Origin: Serendipita indica DSM 11827 | Taxonomy: Eukaryota > Basidiomycota > Agaricomycetes > Sebacinales > Serendipitaceae | Direction: 5' to 3' | Assembly: GCA_910890315.1 (NCBI GenBank) | Contig: CAJVGD010000013.1 | Location: 1,076,475-1,140,474 of the forward strand | DNA length: 64,000 nucleotides | Part shown: positions 23,325-34,812 of the stretch, one piece after another | Layout of the letters: every line of letters begins with the position of its first letter | Position numbering within the stretch: the stretch's first letter is position 1 | Made by a program: the position numbers and the translations under genes | Notes under the pieces: model-generated | What the model saw: the letters and a program-made list of their open reading frames with translations, nothing else | Told to the model about the DNA's origin: nothing | Database searches by the model: none

Positions 23325-23490
23325 TGTTGAACAGAGTATACTTAGGCAAGTGAGCGTTGTAGTCAAACCAGTGGATATATAGTGAGCTACCTTAGGCAAG
23401 TGAGCGTTGTAGTCAAACCAGTAAGGTTTGACTACGGCTGCTCACTCGCCACTATGTACATAGACGAGACAACAAGGCAATAAACTAACA
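23325..23490 (-). repeat. 5' LTR of copia element (166 bp)
   Basis: Identical base for base with 18501-18666 on reading both. Abuts the primer-binding site at 23324 and the target duplication AGTAA at 23491-23495. Confidence 0.93.
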
Positions 23491-23638
23491 AGTAACCCAT
23501 TGTCTCTTGGTCTATTGGTCGTTCTGATTCATAAATTACGTACTAGCCAATGACCGGTTGAGATTTAGACAATAGCGTACGTCGGATGAGCTCACAGAAG
23601 AGAGTAGCTCTTCATTCAAATGAAGTAGACATTTTCGT

Positions 23639-23745
23639 CTCACGATAAAAAAAGTGCCGACGTGCCTGTAGCTGTGAGGACGTTCAACAGAACAGGTTCA
23701 AGAAGGACGGATACTGCAACACATGTTTCCATTATCGCATCTAGT
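23639..23745 (+). pseudogene. Duplicated 3' remnant of the BAR-SH3 gene (Cys-rich tail)
   Basis: About 105 bp matches 13489-13588: GTAGCTGTGAGGAC, then AACAGGTTCAAGAAGGACGG, then TGCAACACATGTTTCCAT to the stop TAG. It encodes the CxC ... YCNTCFH tail but has no upstream gene here and an indel in the first Cys cluster (GTGCCGACGTGCC versus GTGCCGCACC). It marks the left breakpoint of the duplicated segment inside the BAR-SH3 coding region. Confidence 0.85.
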
Positions 23746-24205
23746 CTGTATCTGTGTTGATGTTCTCAATCAACTTTGTTCTGGTCACACATTAGACTTG
23801 CTCCCTGCCACAACCGGGTATTTTTCATTGTGAGGACGAGGAATGACTCTCTTTCCAAGTAGCTTCGTCAGTTCAGATTGATCATTATCCTGTCATTTGC
23901 AAATGGAATCCCGAAGTCAACGGGAACAACTAGGGCTATCACATGCTATGTGGGTTGCGTTCTGGAAGAGAGGTAACGCACCGCCTGTTGGGATGAACAC
24001 CCAACAACTTGATCATGGCTCATCCGGCGGCTACCAACAAACGATTGATCTCTCCTTTGACAAATAAGCGCATACGTCGATGGGTGCCGGGCGGCTATCA
24101 ACTTCCCGGTTCCGTTGCTCATCACACTTGCGTCGCGGCAGAATCCACCAGTCGGCGGAAGTTCCAGAATAGATTCGCCTAGTAGCCGCGTCCCCACTTC
24201 GCAAG

Positions 24206-24213
24206 CATAAAAG
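24206..24213 (+). promoter_or_regulatory. Probable TATA-like box of CYP505 copy 2
   Basis: CATAAAAG in the same context as 14252-14259 of copy 1, about 107 bp before ATG 24320. Confidence 0.45.
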
Positions 24214-24319
24214 CCCCGTCTGCGGCCTTCGTGGGTCTCCAAATATACCTTGCCTTCGACTATACCAGCAACAGATTCCTTGATCATGTCTTTTATCGAC
24301 CTTGTATCTCGCTTAATTT

Positions 24320-27300
24320 ATGGACAGCGTTCGTATTTCACATATAGCTTCCTCCGATGCTCACATCCCCTGTGTAGCTATCAGCCCTGAGACCAGCTTG
24401 TCGCCTGGAAATTACACGCCCATTCCACAACCACCCACTGTTCCTCTTCTTCTCAACACTCCGCAGATTGACAAGAAGCTCCCCCACGAGAGCTTTCGTT
24501 TACTACACCAAAAGTATGGAGAGATCTATGTCCTTGCGTTCCCGGGTACACCTTCCTGGATCATCCCAGTACCTTTCTAATCATCCAATAGGCCGTCGTG
24601 TTGTCTTCCTGAACAGCCATCGGCTGACACTTGAAGCACTTGATGAGAAGAAGTTTCACAAGGCGCTCACAGGTGGCTTACTCGAGCTAAGAGGTCTCGT
24701 TGGAGACGCTCTCTTCACGGCTCACCATGGCGAACACAATTGGGAAATCGCTCGTAGGCATCTTTCATAACCACGCCGAACTCGATGCTCACTCTCGCCA
24801 GACCGCATTCTTACCCCTGCCTTTTCTCCAGCGAACATAAAGGGAATGTTTGGAGACATGTTCGATATTGCCAGTCAACTCGTCCTCAAATGGGAACGGT
24901 TCGGACTTCATCCTTTGGTCTACAATATGACTAAATCCTAGTAGCTACGGGCCGGAACACATTATCATTCCAGCCGAAGACTTTACGCGCTTAGCCTTCG
25001 ACACGGTGGCTTTATGTACAATGGGTTACCGAGTGAACAGTTTCTACAACGTAGGCACACCGTTGTCAAAGCTCACAATTACCTTGCCTGACGATCGCTT
25101 AGGATGCAGTCCAACCATTCATTGTTTCCATGGCAGACTACTTACTCGAAGCGCAACGTCGAGCTACGATGCCCTCCGTTGTAAAGGCGCTTTCGAGCAC
25201 TGCGAAGTGGGATTCGGATAGGGAGCTGATGAACGAGATTGTTAACAAAGGTAAGTTGTCAAGTCTTTCATATGTACTTACTGATTCATTTTGCAAAGTC
25301 ATCAGTGACAGGCGGCGAAGCGGTATCCAGCGAGGCGACCTTCTCGACCTGATGCTCCACGGAAAGGATCCAAGGACCGGAGAGTCGCTATCGGAAGAGA
25401 ACATTCGCTATCAGGCAAGCCAAATTTTCTTTCTTTCTCTTGCCCAAACCGACCAGTTTGACATAGCTTATCACATTCTTGATCGCCGGACATGAAACAA
25501 CCTCGTAAGTGATGCATAGAAACGTTTCTCGCACGTCTCATATTTAACCAGAGGAATGCTCACATTCATCACATACGAACTTCTGAAGAGTCCTGTATCG
25601 TATGCCAAAGTCCGCGAAGAGGTAGATCGGGTTCTTCAAGGGAAACCCATACAGCCAGAGCATCTCAGCAAACTACCTTATATTGTTGCTGTCATGCGCG
25701 AGGCCCTACGACTTCATCCTCCGGCAACAGCAATCGCCGTTACACCCTATGAAGACACGGTCCTTGGTGGAGAGTACATGATCCCAAAAGGAACCGTCGT
25801 AGTGCCTCAAATAGCCAGGATACAGAGAGATTCGACTGTCTGGGGAGAAGATGTGAGTCTTCGTCATACTTTCAGTAGCGTACTCAATCCGCACAGGCCG
25901 AGAAGTTCAAACCCGAAAGGATGCTAGATGGAAATTTTGAAGCACTACCCGTAAGTTGACTGTGATTTTATGTCAATCTGCTCATTTTTGTAGCCAAAAG
26001 CATGGATTCCTTTGGAAATGGAGCAAGGGCGTGCATCGTGAGCGGTGTTTGAACTATTCGACAGCTGTCTTACCAGCTATCTAGGGTCGACCATTTGCTT
26101 GGCAAGAGGCCATCATCGCGTTAGCTACCTTATTCCAGCGGTTCGACTTTGTCATGGCAGACGAAAGCTACAACTTAACCCTCAAACAAACCCTGACCAT
26201 CAAGCCCGACAACTTTCACATCCGAGCAATCCCTCGAGATAACGCACCTCCTCTTGTCATTGGAGCAACGTCGGCACCAAAGCCCGCGACTAATGTTGGT
26301 GAAGCGACCCCTGCTACTCTCTCCAACGAAGAGATGGAGAAAAAGGTTCCCATGGCCGTTCTTTACGGCAGTAACACTGGCTCTTCAGAAGCCTTTGCAC
26401 AAAGGATCGCGTCGGCTGCAGCTAGCAACGGCTTCAATGCCAGGATCGCCACCCTCGATGCAGCCACGGGACACTTGCCGACGATTGGACCCACTGTGAT
26501 CATCACAGCATCATTCGAAGGCGAACCCGCAGACAATGCCGGTCGCTTCGTTCAAGATCTCACAACTATGAACGGTACACCATTGGAAGGGGTATCTTAC
26601 GCCGTCTTCGGATGTGGGAACCGAGATTGGGCACTTACTTATCAGCGTATCCCCAAGCTTATTGATGAGAAGATGGAGGCTGCAGGCGCGAAAAGACTCC
26701 TGGAACGTGGAGAAGGCGATGCATCTGGTGCGGAATTCTTCGACTCATTTGACGCCTGGGAGGTCAAACTCTGGGAGACTCTTTCCACGGTATGTCTACC
26801 AGTTTTCATTCCTTGCCATTCTCAGTTAGCATAGATTTATAACACAACGGCCACCAACCGCCCGACGGAAGAGGAACTGGATGTCAAGCTTTGTGGCACA
26901 GGCATGGAGCGTGCTATTTCCCTGCGACAGCCAGATGCGGCGCTTGGTAAAGTGGTCGAGAACCGCATTCTCACTTCAAATGCGGAGCAAGAGAAGAGAC
27001 ATATTGGTATGTTTCATCCAAAACCAAAGGATATCCTGACATCTCTCGCAGAATTCGAGCTACCGGAGAATATGACCTACAACGCTGGGGACTACCTGGC
27101 CATTCTGCCCACCAATCCTCCCGCATCTGTTAGGCGTGTGTTTGCAAGATACAAACTATCGGAGGAGGTATTATTCACTCTTTATTTCCCTTACACATTG
27201 TCGTTCTAATCCAGGTTTCAGGCTATGATTACGATTAACGCTAGTGGCGCCACCACCCTCCCTACGGGCCGACCGGTCGAGCTCAAGCAAGTACTGAGTG

Positions 27301-28242
27301 GATACGTCGAGCTGTCCCAACCGGCATCGAAGCGGAACCTCGAGACCCTCATTGAAGCTGCTGATGAGGCCGTAAAGCCGGAGTTGAGGGCTATGGCCTC
27401 GGCATACAAAGACACCGTGGTCGACAAGAGGATCAGTGTTTTGGACATTCTATGCAAGTATCCGACATTGCCTATCTCATTGGGGAGTTTCCTGGCTATG
27501 CTCCCGGCAATGCGAGTGAGGCAATATTCAATTTCCTCTTCACCACTCTGGAATCCGCGCCATGTCACCCTCACTGTCAGTGTAGTCAACTCACCTGCAA
27601 TCAGCGGTACCGGCGAGATCTTCCAAGGCGTGGCATCCAACTTTTTGGCCAACCTGCGACCAGGGGATCTCGTCCAGCTCATGATCCGCCAATCCGCTAC
27701 GACGTTCTCTCTACCTGTCGACCCGAGTGTTCCCATCGTACTCTTTTGCGCAGGCACCGGACTCGCACCTATGCGCGGTTTCATCCAGGAGCGTGCGATG
27801 CAGATTCAAAGTGGTCGAAAAGACATCGGGAAGATTCTCCTCTTCTTTGGATGTCGAGATCCAGGCAAGGATTATCTCTATTTCGAGACCGACCTTGGAA
27901 AGTGGATCGAGCTAGGTGTGGTCGACGTTCGACCTGCGTTCTCGCGGGCACCAGAGAAAAGCGAAGGGTGTCGGTACGTTCAAGACCGAATTGTGAGAGA
28001 CGGAGATGAGGTTCGAAAATACTTCCGGGAGAAGGCCAAGGTATAGTGTTCCCTATCTTATATGTCTGGTGCAGAAGCTCATATTTGCCTAGTTCTTCAC
28101 ATGTGGTGGGACGGCTGTTGCCGCTGGGATTCGCGAAGCCTGTATCAAGTTGATTGAAGAGGACTGTGGCTCGCGGGACGGTGCAGTCGAGAAGTTTAAA
28201 GCACTTCAGAAGGAGCGCTATGCCACTGACATCTTTGGATAA
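24320..28242 (+). CDS. Self-sufficient cytochrome P450-CPR fusion, CYP505/P450foxy type (copy 2; frameshift in heme loop)
   Basis: Same domain order as copy 1: P450 ([23 protein letters not shown]), flavodoxin ([18 protein letters not shown]), FAD ([31 protein letters not shown] intact here) and NADPH domain ending at TAA 28240-28242. At 26011-26013 the run is TTT where copy 1 has TTTT. This turns [12 protein letters not shown] into a shifted frame just before the heme-ligand Cys, so as read no complete heme domain is made. Also, the acceptor CAG of the intron after VNSFYN is lost by a one-base deletion near 25092. A CTTAG 9 nt downstream can replace it in frame, costing three residues. The GC-donor intron is kept at 25415-25466. 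The N-terminal 35 residues differ most from copy 1. Confidence 0.8.
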
Positions 28243-28355
28243 AAACAACGATTCTACGAACCAGAGTAGCGTATACGACCGAAGATCAAGATCAGCTATC
28301 AGTTACGTTGAGTTGTAGTGTTGAAGCTGTCACAATATAATCGTGCCTGAAAGAC

Positions 28356-28782
28356 GGACCGGATGACTTACATATCTAAGGATCCTCACACCGATGAAGG
28401 AGTCTGATCCTTTATGTCAATGTTCGTTCGAGGTCGAGACATGAGTTATACCTAACGTAGGACTCTTCTACGCCGTAGATAGGGCTTTAATATTTCGACG
28501 TGAGATCACGGAGCTAAACTCTGGCTCTGCATGGATGTGATATAATCCTATGCGTCGCGTGAACAGTTTCCACTGAGGAGGTATGAGCTACTCAGAAGAC
28601 AAGCACGCTAGCCTTGATCACTATCAGCGACCAGAGGTGGGTATGCATCCACCCGTGGGTCAGTCACTCTGACCAAAATGACCAAAAAGTTTGAAGAGGA
28701 CGTGATGAGTGTCAACCAGAGAAAGAGTCGTGGAGGTCGTCAAAACTGTACTGTACCGAGTGTTTTGCACAACGCAATAAGT
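28356..28782. other. Intergenic stretch, nothing recognised
   Basis: No open frame with a recognisable domain, no repeat match noticed, no RNA gene seen. Confidence 0.4.
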
Positions 28783-28930
28783 ATGAGCGGCCACGGTGGA
28801 CAAAAATCATTCAAGATTCGTAAGAACAAAGTAAGAGGCAGGATGGGGCGGGCTGTGGTGCGCTTGAGCGGGCTCTGGCCGGCTGGGGCGTGACGGGACG
28901 GGCTGAGGCAGACTCACAAATACTCATCCT
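28783..28930 (+). repeat. Dispersed repeat A, forward copy (GGGCTGGGACGGGC-type)
   Basis: Starts TATGAGCGGCCACGGTGGAC and continues through GAACAAAGTAAGAGGCAGGA into a GGGCGGGCTG/GACGGGACGGGCTG tract. The same series of blocks occurs on the opposite strand at 36370-36773. Confidence 0.7.
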
Positions 28931-29028
28931 GGCCCCCGCCTGTGCCAGCCCGTCAAGCCACAAGTTCGTCAGCCTGCGTCGGTTAATTCTGAATGATTGT
29001 GATTGTAAAATTTAGCCGTCAATGATTA

Positions 29029-29215
29029 AATCCCCTGACCGTAACGAAGTGGAGGGAAGGGTCTTACAGGCCCTCACCAGGCACAGTAATTGAAATGTCT
29101 GCACGTAAACCAGTACGTTCTCCCTATCACTATGGATTGTACTGACACTCCCCAGACGACACCCTCCCGCTCGAACACGTTCAGTTTGGCTTCGAAGTCT
29201 ACTCACCGCCGACCT
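29029..29215 (+). repeat. Dispersed repeat B, copy 1 (187 bp)
   Basis: Begins AATCCCCTGACCGTAACGAA and ends CTACTCACCGCCGACCT. It matches 35830-36016 with only a handful of differences, in the same orientation. No protein domain is evident; an open minus-strand frame is shared by both copies. Confidence 0.85.
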
Positions 29216-29826
29216 TTTTCTTGTAAAGCTATCTAATTTGCCACCTCAAGGTGCGTCGGGCCTCTTGATACCCATGGAATCACTCTGATTGCCTGTGGGT
29301 ATTGCCGGCGCAGCCTGTATACCATGCGAGGATTCCAATGTCGTTTCATACGAGCCTCTGCGCCCCGTTTCACCCGACAGAGACGTTGATGTCACTCTTT
29401 ATCCGTTGAATTTGCATGCATCTGTTGCTACCAGGAGAGACGTTACTCCCTTGAGTATTGTGAGCGTATCACCAGCTGAAACTTTACGTTCTTTTGTCGA
29501 ACAGCTTACTACTATGCACCTGAGCGCGAGCTCCAGCAGATCAAGGGAAAGAGGACTGAAGGCTCGGGCCCATAGTCTTAGTGCCCCCTCACAATCTCTG
29601 CCTGCGTGCTCTGTCTCCTCCTGGATCCAGATGGCACGATTGCTTTTGTTTGTCATTTAGTTCTCTGATGAAATCTCCTATTTCGTTCACACCCCTTCTC
29701 CCTGTTCATTGCGAGCGTCTAAGGGGTCCCACGCGAGTTGTGTGTATAACATATATTTCGCAATAAATCGTCGAGCCCAAAAGGAGATAAAGGTAAGGGG
29801 TCCACCCGGAGGGCCCTTCAGTGTCA
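29216..29826. other. Intergenic stretch downstream of the NLR gene
   Basis: A 124-codon plus-strand frame at 29289-29660 is open but has no recognisable features. Nothing else seen. Confidence 0.35.
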
Positions 29827-32800
29827 TTATGGGACATTTGTTCGAACATCTGTCCAAGAGAGACCACATTGAAAATTGGTGAAATCAAATTTGGTCTTGC
29901 GGAATGGAGCCTCGTTTGGAATTGTCAGGAGATATGGATATTTTAGTCCGCGTCGATTGTCTGGTGGTACCCAGAAGAGACGTTTGCCGGAAGAATGTAC
30001 CCAGCCGTCCTGCGAGAGTAAGCAAATTTGGAATCCAGGTACATGGATTCTTAGAGGGGTGGCCTGTAGACCCTCGCTGAGGCTTGAATATACAGACTCT
30101 TTACCAGAAGAATTTGCGTTTGCACTTAAGGCTATTTGTCGAGTCGCATCAAAATCTCGAAGGCGAGCTGAGTTGAACTCACCGGTTTCTGCATCCCATG
30201 ATCGGATCGTCTTGTCCCACGAGCCGGAGACTATCTGTGACCCGCCTGGCGAGAATCCGACGGCGCTGACTCCGCTTTCATGACCTCGGAGTGGCTCTCC
30301 CACAGCCTGACCAGTTGCCGCGTCCCACAATCGAATTGTGTTGTCGGACGAGCCAGACACAATCTGTGAGCCGTCTGGCGAGAGTCCGATGGCGTTGACC
30401 CAACCTTCATGACCTCGGAGTGGCTCTCCCACAGCCTGACCAGTTGCCGCGTCCCACAATCGAATTGTGTTGTCGTACGAGCCAGACACAATCTGTGAGC
30501 CGTCTGGCGAGAATCCGACGGCGCTGACCACACCTTCATGACCTCGGAGTGGCTCTCCCACAGCCTGACCAGTTGCCGCGTCCCACAATCGAATGGTGTT
30601 GTCGGACGAGCCAGACACAATCTGTGAGCCGTCTGGCGAGAATCCGACGGCGTTGACCCAACCATCATGACCTCGGAGTGGTTCTCCCACAGCCTGACCA
30701 GTTGCCGCGTCCCACAATCGAATGGTGTTATCGGACGAGCCAGACACAATCTGTGAGCCGTCTGGCGAGAATCCGACGGCGTTGACCCAATCTTCATGAC
30801 CTCGGAGTGGCTCTCCCACAGCCTGACCAGTTGCCGCGTCCCACAATCGAATTGTCTTGTCCCACGAGCCAGACACAATCTGTGAGCCGTCTGGCGAGAA
30901 TCCGACGGCGTTGACCCAACCTTCATGACCTCGGAGTGGCTCTCCCACAGCCTGACCAGTTGCCGCGTCCCACAATCGAATTGTGTTGTCCCACGAGCCA
31001 GACACAATCTGTGAGCCGTCTGGCGAGAATCCGACGGCGCTGACCACACCTTCATGACCTCGGAGTGGCTCTCCCACAGCCTGACCAGTTGCCGCGTCCC
31101 ACAACCGAATTGTCTTGTCGGACGAGCCAGACACAATCTGTGAGCCGTCTGGCGAGAATTCGATGGCGGTGACCACACCTTCATGACCTCGGAGTGGCTC
31201 TCCCACAGCCTGACCAGTTGCCGCGTCCCACAATCGAATTGTGTTGTCCCACGAGCCAGACACAATCTGTGACCCGCCTGGTGAGAATCCGACGGCGTTG
31301 ACCCAACCTTCATGACCTCGGAGTGGCTCTCCTACAGCCTGACCAGTTGCCGCGTCCCACAATCGAATTGTCTTGTCCCACGAGCCAGACACAATCTGTG
31401 AGCCGTCTGGCGAGAATCCTACGGCGCTGACTCCGCCTTCATGACCTCGGAGTGGCTCTCCCACAGCCTGACCAGTTGCCGCGTCCCACAATCGAATTGT
31501 CTTGTCGTACGAGCCAGACACAATCTGTGAGCCGTCTGGCGAGAATCCGACGGCGTTGACCCAATCGTCATGACCTCGGAGTGGCCCTCCCACAGCCTGA
31601 CCAGTTGCCGCGTCCCACAATCGAATTGTCTTGTCGGACGAGCCAGACACAATCTGTGAGCCGTCTGGCGAGAATCCGACGGCGTTGACCCAACCTTCAT
31701 GACCTCGGAGTGGCTCTCCCACAGCCCGACCAGTTACCGCGTCCCACAATCGAATTGTGTTGTCGGACGAGCCAGACGCAATCTGTGAGCCGTCTGGCGA
31801 GAATCCGACGGCGTTGACCACAGCTTCATGACCTCGGAGCGGCTCTCCCACAGCCTGACCAGTTGCCGCGTCCCACAATCGAATTGTGTTGTCGGACGAG
31901 CCAGACACAATCTTTGAGCCGTCTGGCGAGAATACGACGGCTCTGACCTCGCCTTCATGACCTCGAAGCCTACTTGGGAGCCCAGGATACATTTCCTCGA
32001 GGCCTTCGGTTACACAAAGGGTATTACTATACATCTTCGCACCTTCAATATGCAATATTGAATTTGTAGGGGTGAATGGGAGTGCGGAAATGTATATGTG
32101 TGGGGCGCTCTCTTGAATCGGTACTGAAAATACGATTATAAACCGTCGAATCTGGTCCATGTTGACTTCTTCCCATGTTTCAAGCTATCTGTGGCGTCAG
32201 AGTCGAATTGGCTCGGATCGGCAACTTACTCCTGCGTGGCGTGTAATAGCTCGAAGACCGGTTATTGCTCGTGGCACTCCTCCGGTCAAGCTCAGAACCT
32301 CCATCCAGTATAACACGTATGGAACTTGAATAATCTGTTGGATTTCCTTCTTGACGATGGACCGCCAGCTGTCGCCAGCTTCAGCCACATGGAACAGCCA
32401 ATGAGAGCTGGCATATCGCAGGCGTCTTGAAATGAATCTCGATACTCTCGTATCGAGGTTTGGAATCTCTCTATTAAGATAGAAAGATGACTCCAGTTGA
32501 CATATATTGAACTTGAGACCATCTCTTCGCGATGTGAGATGTTTGAGACACCAAACTGCGGCTTGGCCGTGTGCGTCAGGAATCCTGATATACACGTTGT
32601 TACGCGTATCGATGGGTGGGGCTACAGAGCAACGCCGAAGGTACTCGACGAAAGTGGGGTGCCGAAATTGGATTAGACTCGTGGTACCATCCTCAACAAG
32701 TACGCTGCCGAGATTCCGTACCAGCGCCTTTGCACTTCCGTATACCCCGGAATGCCTGAGAATGTCGTCCACGTCGTCGGCAGTCAGCGGTTCAAACGCT

Positions 32801-34543
32801 GCAAGCAGTACAGCGAGCATCTTGTACATGATCGTGTGGAACTCGGGATCCATGCGCACAAAGATGAGGTTATATAGATCGTCTATGGCCCCAGCCTTGT
32901 CCATGGACATGAGGTGATCATACGTGATCTCCGGAGGGCTTAAGCTTGTCTGGCTGGTGAGCATTCGACATGCAGTGCTCGCCCAGATGAACAATCCGTT
33001 GGCCTTTTCGATCAGTCTCTGCCTTTTGCCCTCCGGCAGCACGTTGTCTAGTGCTTTGTGTATGTACACTGCGATATCACCAATGTTATCATGATGCTTG
33101 ACATCGTGCAGTCGGTCCTCCAACTTGGATTTGATTGAGAGTGACCCCAAGACGGCTTGGATTACGGGATCTGGCCGACTCGTCATGAAGATCTTGAGGT
33201 TTTTTGTTCCTTGAACAGCTGTAGAAAGCGTTTCGACGAGCTCTCTTCGCTGCAATCCAGATTTACATTCATCAAGAGCGTCGATGACGAGAATGACACG
33301 TTCTTGACTATGATGGATGGGATCAATGACTAACTTCTGGAACTGTTCTTCTAGAGAGCTTCGCATGAACGACGGGTGCCACTTCACAGCTCCAGCGACG
33401 TGCGGCGCAAGCCTGGGTATGTAGTCGACCAGGTCTCTTGCTATTGTAGAGCAGAACTTGTCTGTGGTAGATCCTTCACTGCTTGCAATGGAGAAGAAGA
33501 ACCGGCCTCCTAGTACTCCTTCCTTCCTCCAAGTCTCTGCTGCAGACATTGCGACTGTGGACTTGCCAGAGCCGGCGATATCACACAGCCAAAATATCGG
33601 CTTGTCCGACGTATCATCGTCGGCCCAGCGGTAGATAGTCTGAAGAACAGCCTCGCGTGTTCCTTTCAGACACGGCCTGTGGACTGAGGATGCGACGAAA
33701 GCTACCACCGGTAGCTGTAGTATAGCATTGGTGTCGACTTCGAATGTTTAGTAAGCATCTCATCCCAAATTTCAGCTTACCGTCTTTAAGAATGGTCTCC
33801 ACGTTCGCTTTGGTGGCTTTGGTATCCCTCTCGACATTTTGAATACGCAAGGCTGTAAAAAGACTCAAGGCCTCCTTTGTCGATAGTGAGTACTGTGAAC
33901 AAGGTCGATAAGGCTCGCACCATGAATTGCCTATGCCGGTCCTCGATGTCTCGATTGAGTTTGAGAATCTCTTCTGCGTCAATTTTCATTTTTCCGAACG
34001 CTTTAAAGATGCTGAGTTTGCTGCGGTTGCGTTTCTCCTTTAGGTCGACAATTGTATCGTGCATATTTTCGAGAAATCTACATCACTCAGCCTACTGAAG
34101 CAAATTTGAAGTGCTACGTACTCGACATAATGGATTAGCGGCTGCCTAAACGCCTCGTCAACGGCCATGTCTTCCTCAGGATATGCCTCCAATAGGGTGA
34201 TTTGTTTCTCGAGCGCAGACATGTATTCCTTCAAACGTCCAGCTAGATCAATCCATTCCTCTTGATTGATCTCTGTTGCCTATTGAATCCGTTAGACGCA
34301 GTCGTGGCAGGTTCGCCAACTTGCCTGTACGACTTCGAGAATTGACTTGGTGGTTCGACAAGCTGCCTTGAGAGGAGCGAGTACATCTGATCCCTCGGAT
34401 ATGTTGGCCACTACATCCAGGCCGACATTGAGCGTGTCGTATACTTGACGTTTTTTGCCTGTTGGGCGCTGTGCTGACGAAGATCCCGATGAATCTGTGG
34501 GCAGATGTCGTTTCTTGTGCTTTGTTGATTTTTGGGTCGACAT
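29827..34543 (-). CDS. NACHT-WD40 STAND protein (NLR-like, HNWD-type architecture)
   Basis: A signal-transducing NTPase with a repeat sensor. In filamentous fungi this architecture underlies heterokaryon incompatibility (HET-E/HET-D), though no HET effector domain is seen here. ATG 34543 gives a basic N-terminus, then helical segments (VANISEGSDVLAPLKAACR, KEYMSALEKQITLLEAYPEE, HDTIVDLKEKRNRSKLSIF). Next VHRPCLKGTREAVL and the NACHT: Walker A CDIAGSGKSTVA (about 33590-33551), Walker B VILVIDALDEC (about 33298-33262), MTSRPDP sensor. A winged-helix-like region ends TGLRAITRHAG at an intron (32225-32180), which joins LETWEEVNMDQIRRF. A YISALPFTPTNSILH linker leads to 14 WD40 units and a short tail ending at 29827. 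The 777-residue WD part and the 503-residue NACHT part are single long frames; N-terminal exons are short. A methyltransferase is divergent, 270 bp away. Confidence 0.85.
30164..31969 (-). repeat. 14 tandem 129-bp WD40-coding units
   Basis: Fourteen 43-residue units of the form LRGHE..V.AVGFSPDGSQI / VSGS.D.TIRLWDAATGQA / VGEP, near-identical in DNA. Differences fall at unit positions 5-7 (E/D; G/D/S/A; W/V/G), 9 (N/S/T), 25 (S/W/Y) and 27 (N/K). Fourteen units would suit two seven-bladed propellers. Confidence 0.95.
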
Positions 34544-34812
34544 CGTGAAGGTGGATGGCTCCAAGATATGGTCAGCGCCAATGCCACTCTCCGTATTGTC
34601 GGCGCTCAAAGGATAAGGCCAAATACAGAGTTTAATCATTGAAGGTACAGAACAATTCGAAACCAATAGATGCCATTGTCCATATTGCAGAACCCATGGA
34701 ACCTCGCAGACAATTTCGGGCCAACCCAGAGACAAAGAATTGGAAGTTACGGTAAAGAACTGGAAGCCGGACGATCGACACACCCGAAGCCAGCGTGCAG
34801 CGGACCACTTCC
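34544..34812. promoter_or_regulatory. Divergent intergenic region between the NLR and methyltransferase genes
   Basis: About 270 bp separate the two divergent start codons (34543 minus, 34813 plus), so promoters must overlap or abut. No specific motif was identified. Confidence 0.4.

Larger units (their letters stand above)
18501..23490 (-). mobile_element. Ty1/copia LTR retrotransposon, 4990 bp, full length but coding-defective as read
   Basis: Bounded by identical 166-bp LTRs (18501-18666 and 23325-23490) beginning TG and ending CA, and by the 5-bp direct repeat AGTAA at 18496-18500 and 23491-23495. Internal order on the minus strand is gag, protease, integrase, reverse transcriptase, RNase H. 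Integrase before RT is the copia arrangement. It sits in the spacer between two copies of a segmental duplication, so it inserted after, or independently of, that duplication. LTR identity implies a recent insertion. Confidence 0.93.
23639..28355. repeat. Segmental duplication, copy 2
   Basis: Collinear with 13489-18385. Similarity stops after GCCTGAAAGAC near 28355. Copy 2 is about 180 bp shorter, mostly from indels in the intergenic part upstream of the P450. Confidence 0.9.

Noticed and set aside
30231-31313. Long second frame (360 codons) overlapping the WD40 array
   Set aside because: The repeat length is 129 bp, a multiple of three, so any stop-free frame in one unit stays open through all units. 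It has no independent support.
30164-31969. Regular direct repeats resembling a CRISPR-like array
   Set aside because: The 129-bp period encodes WD40 units with no distinct spacers, inside a eukaryotic gene.
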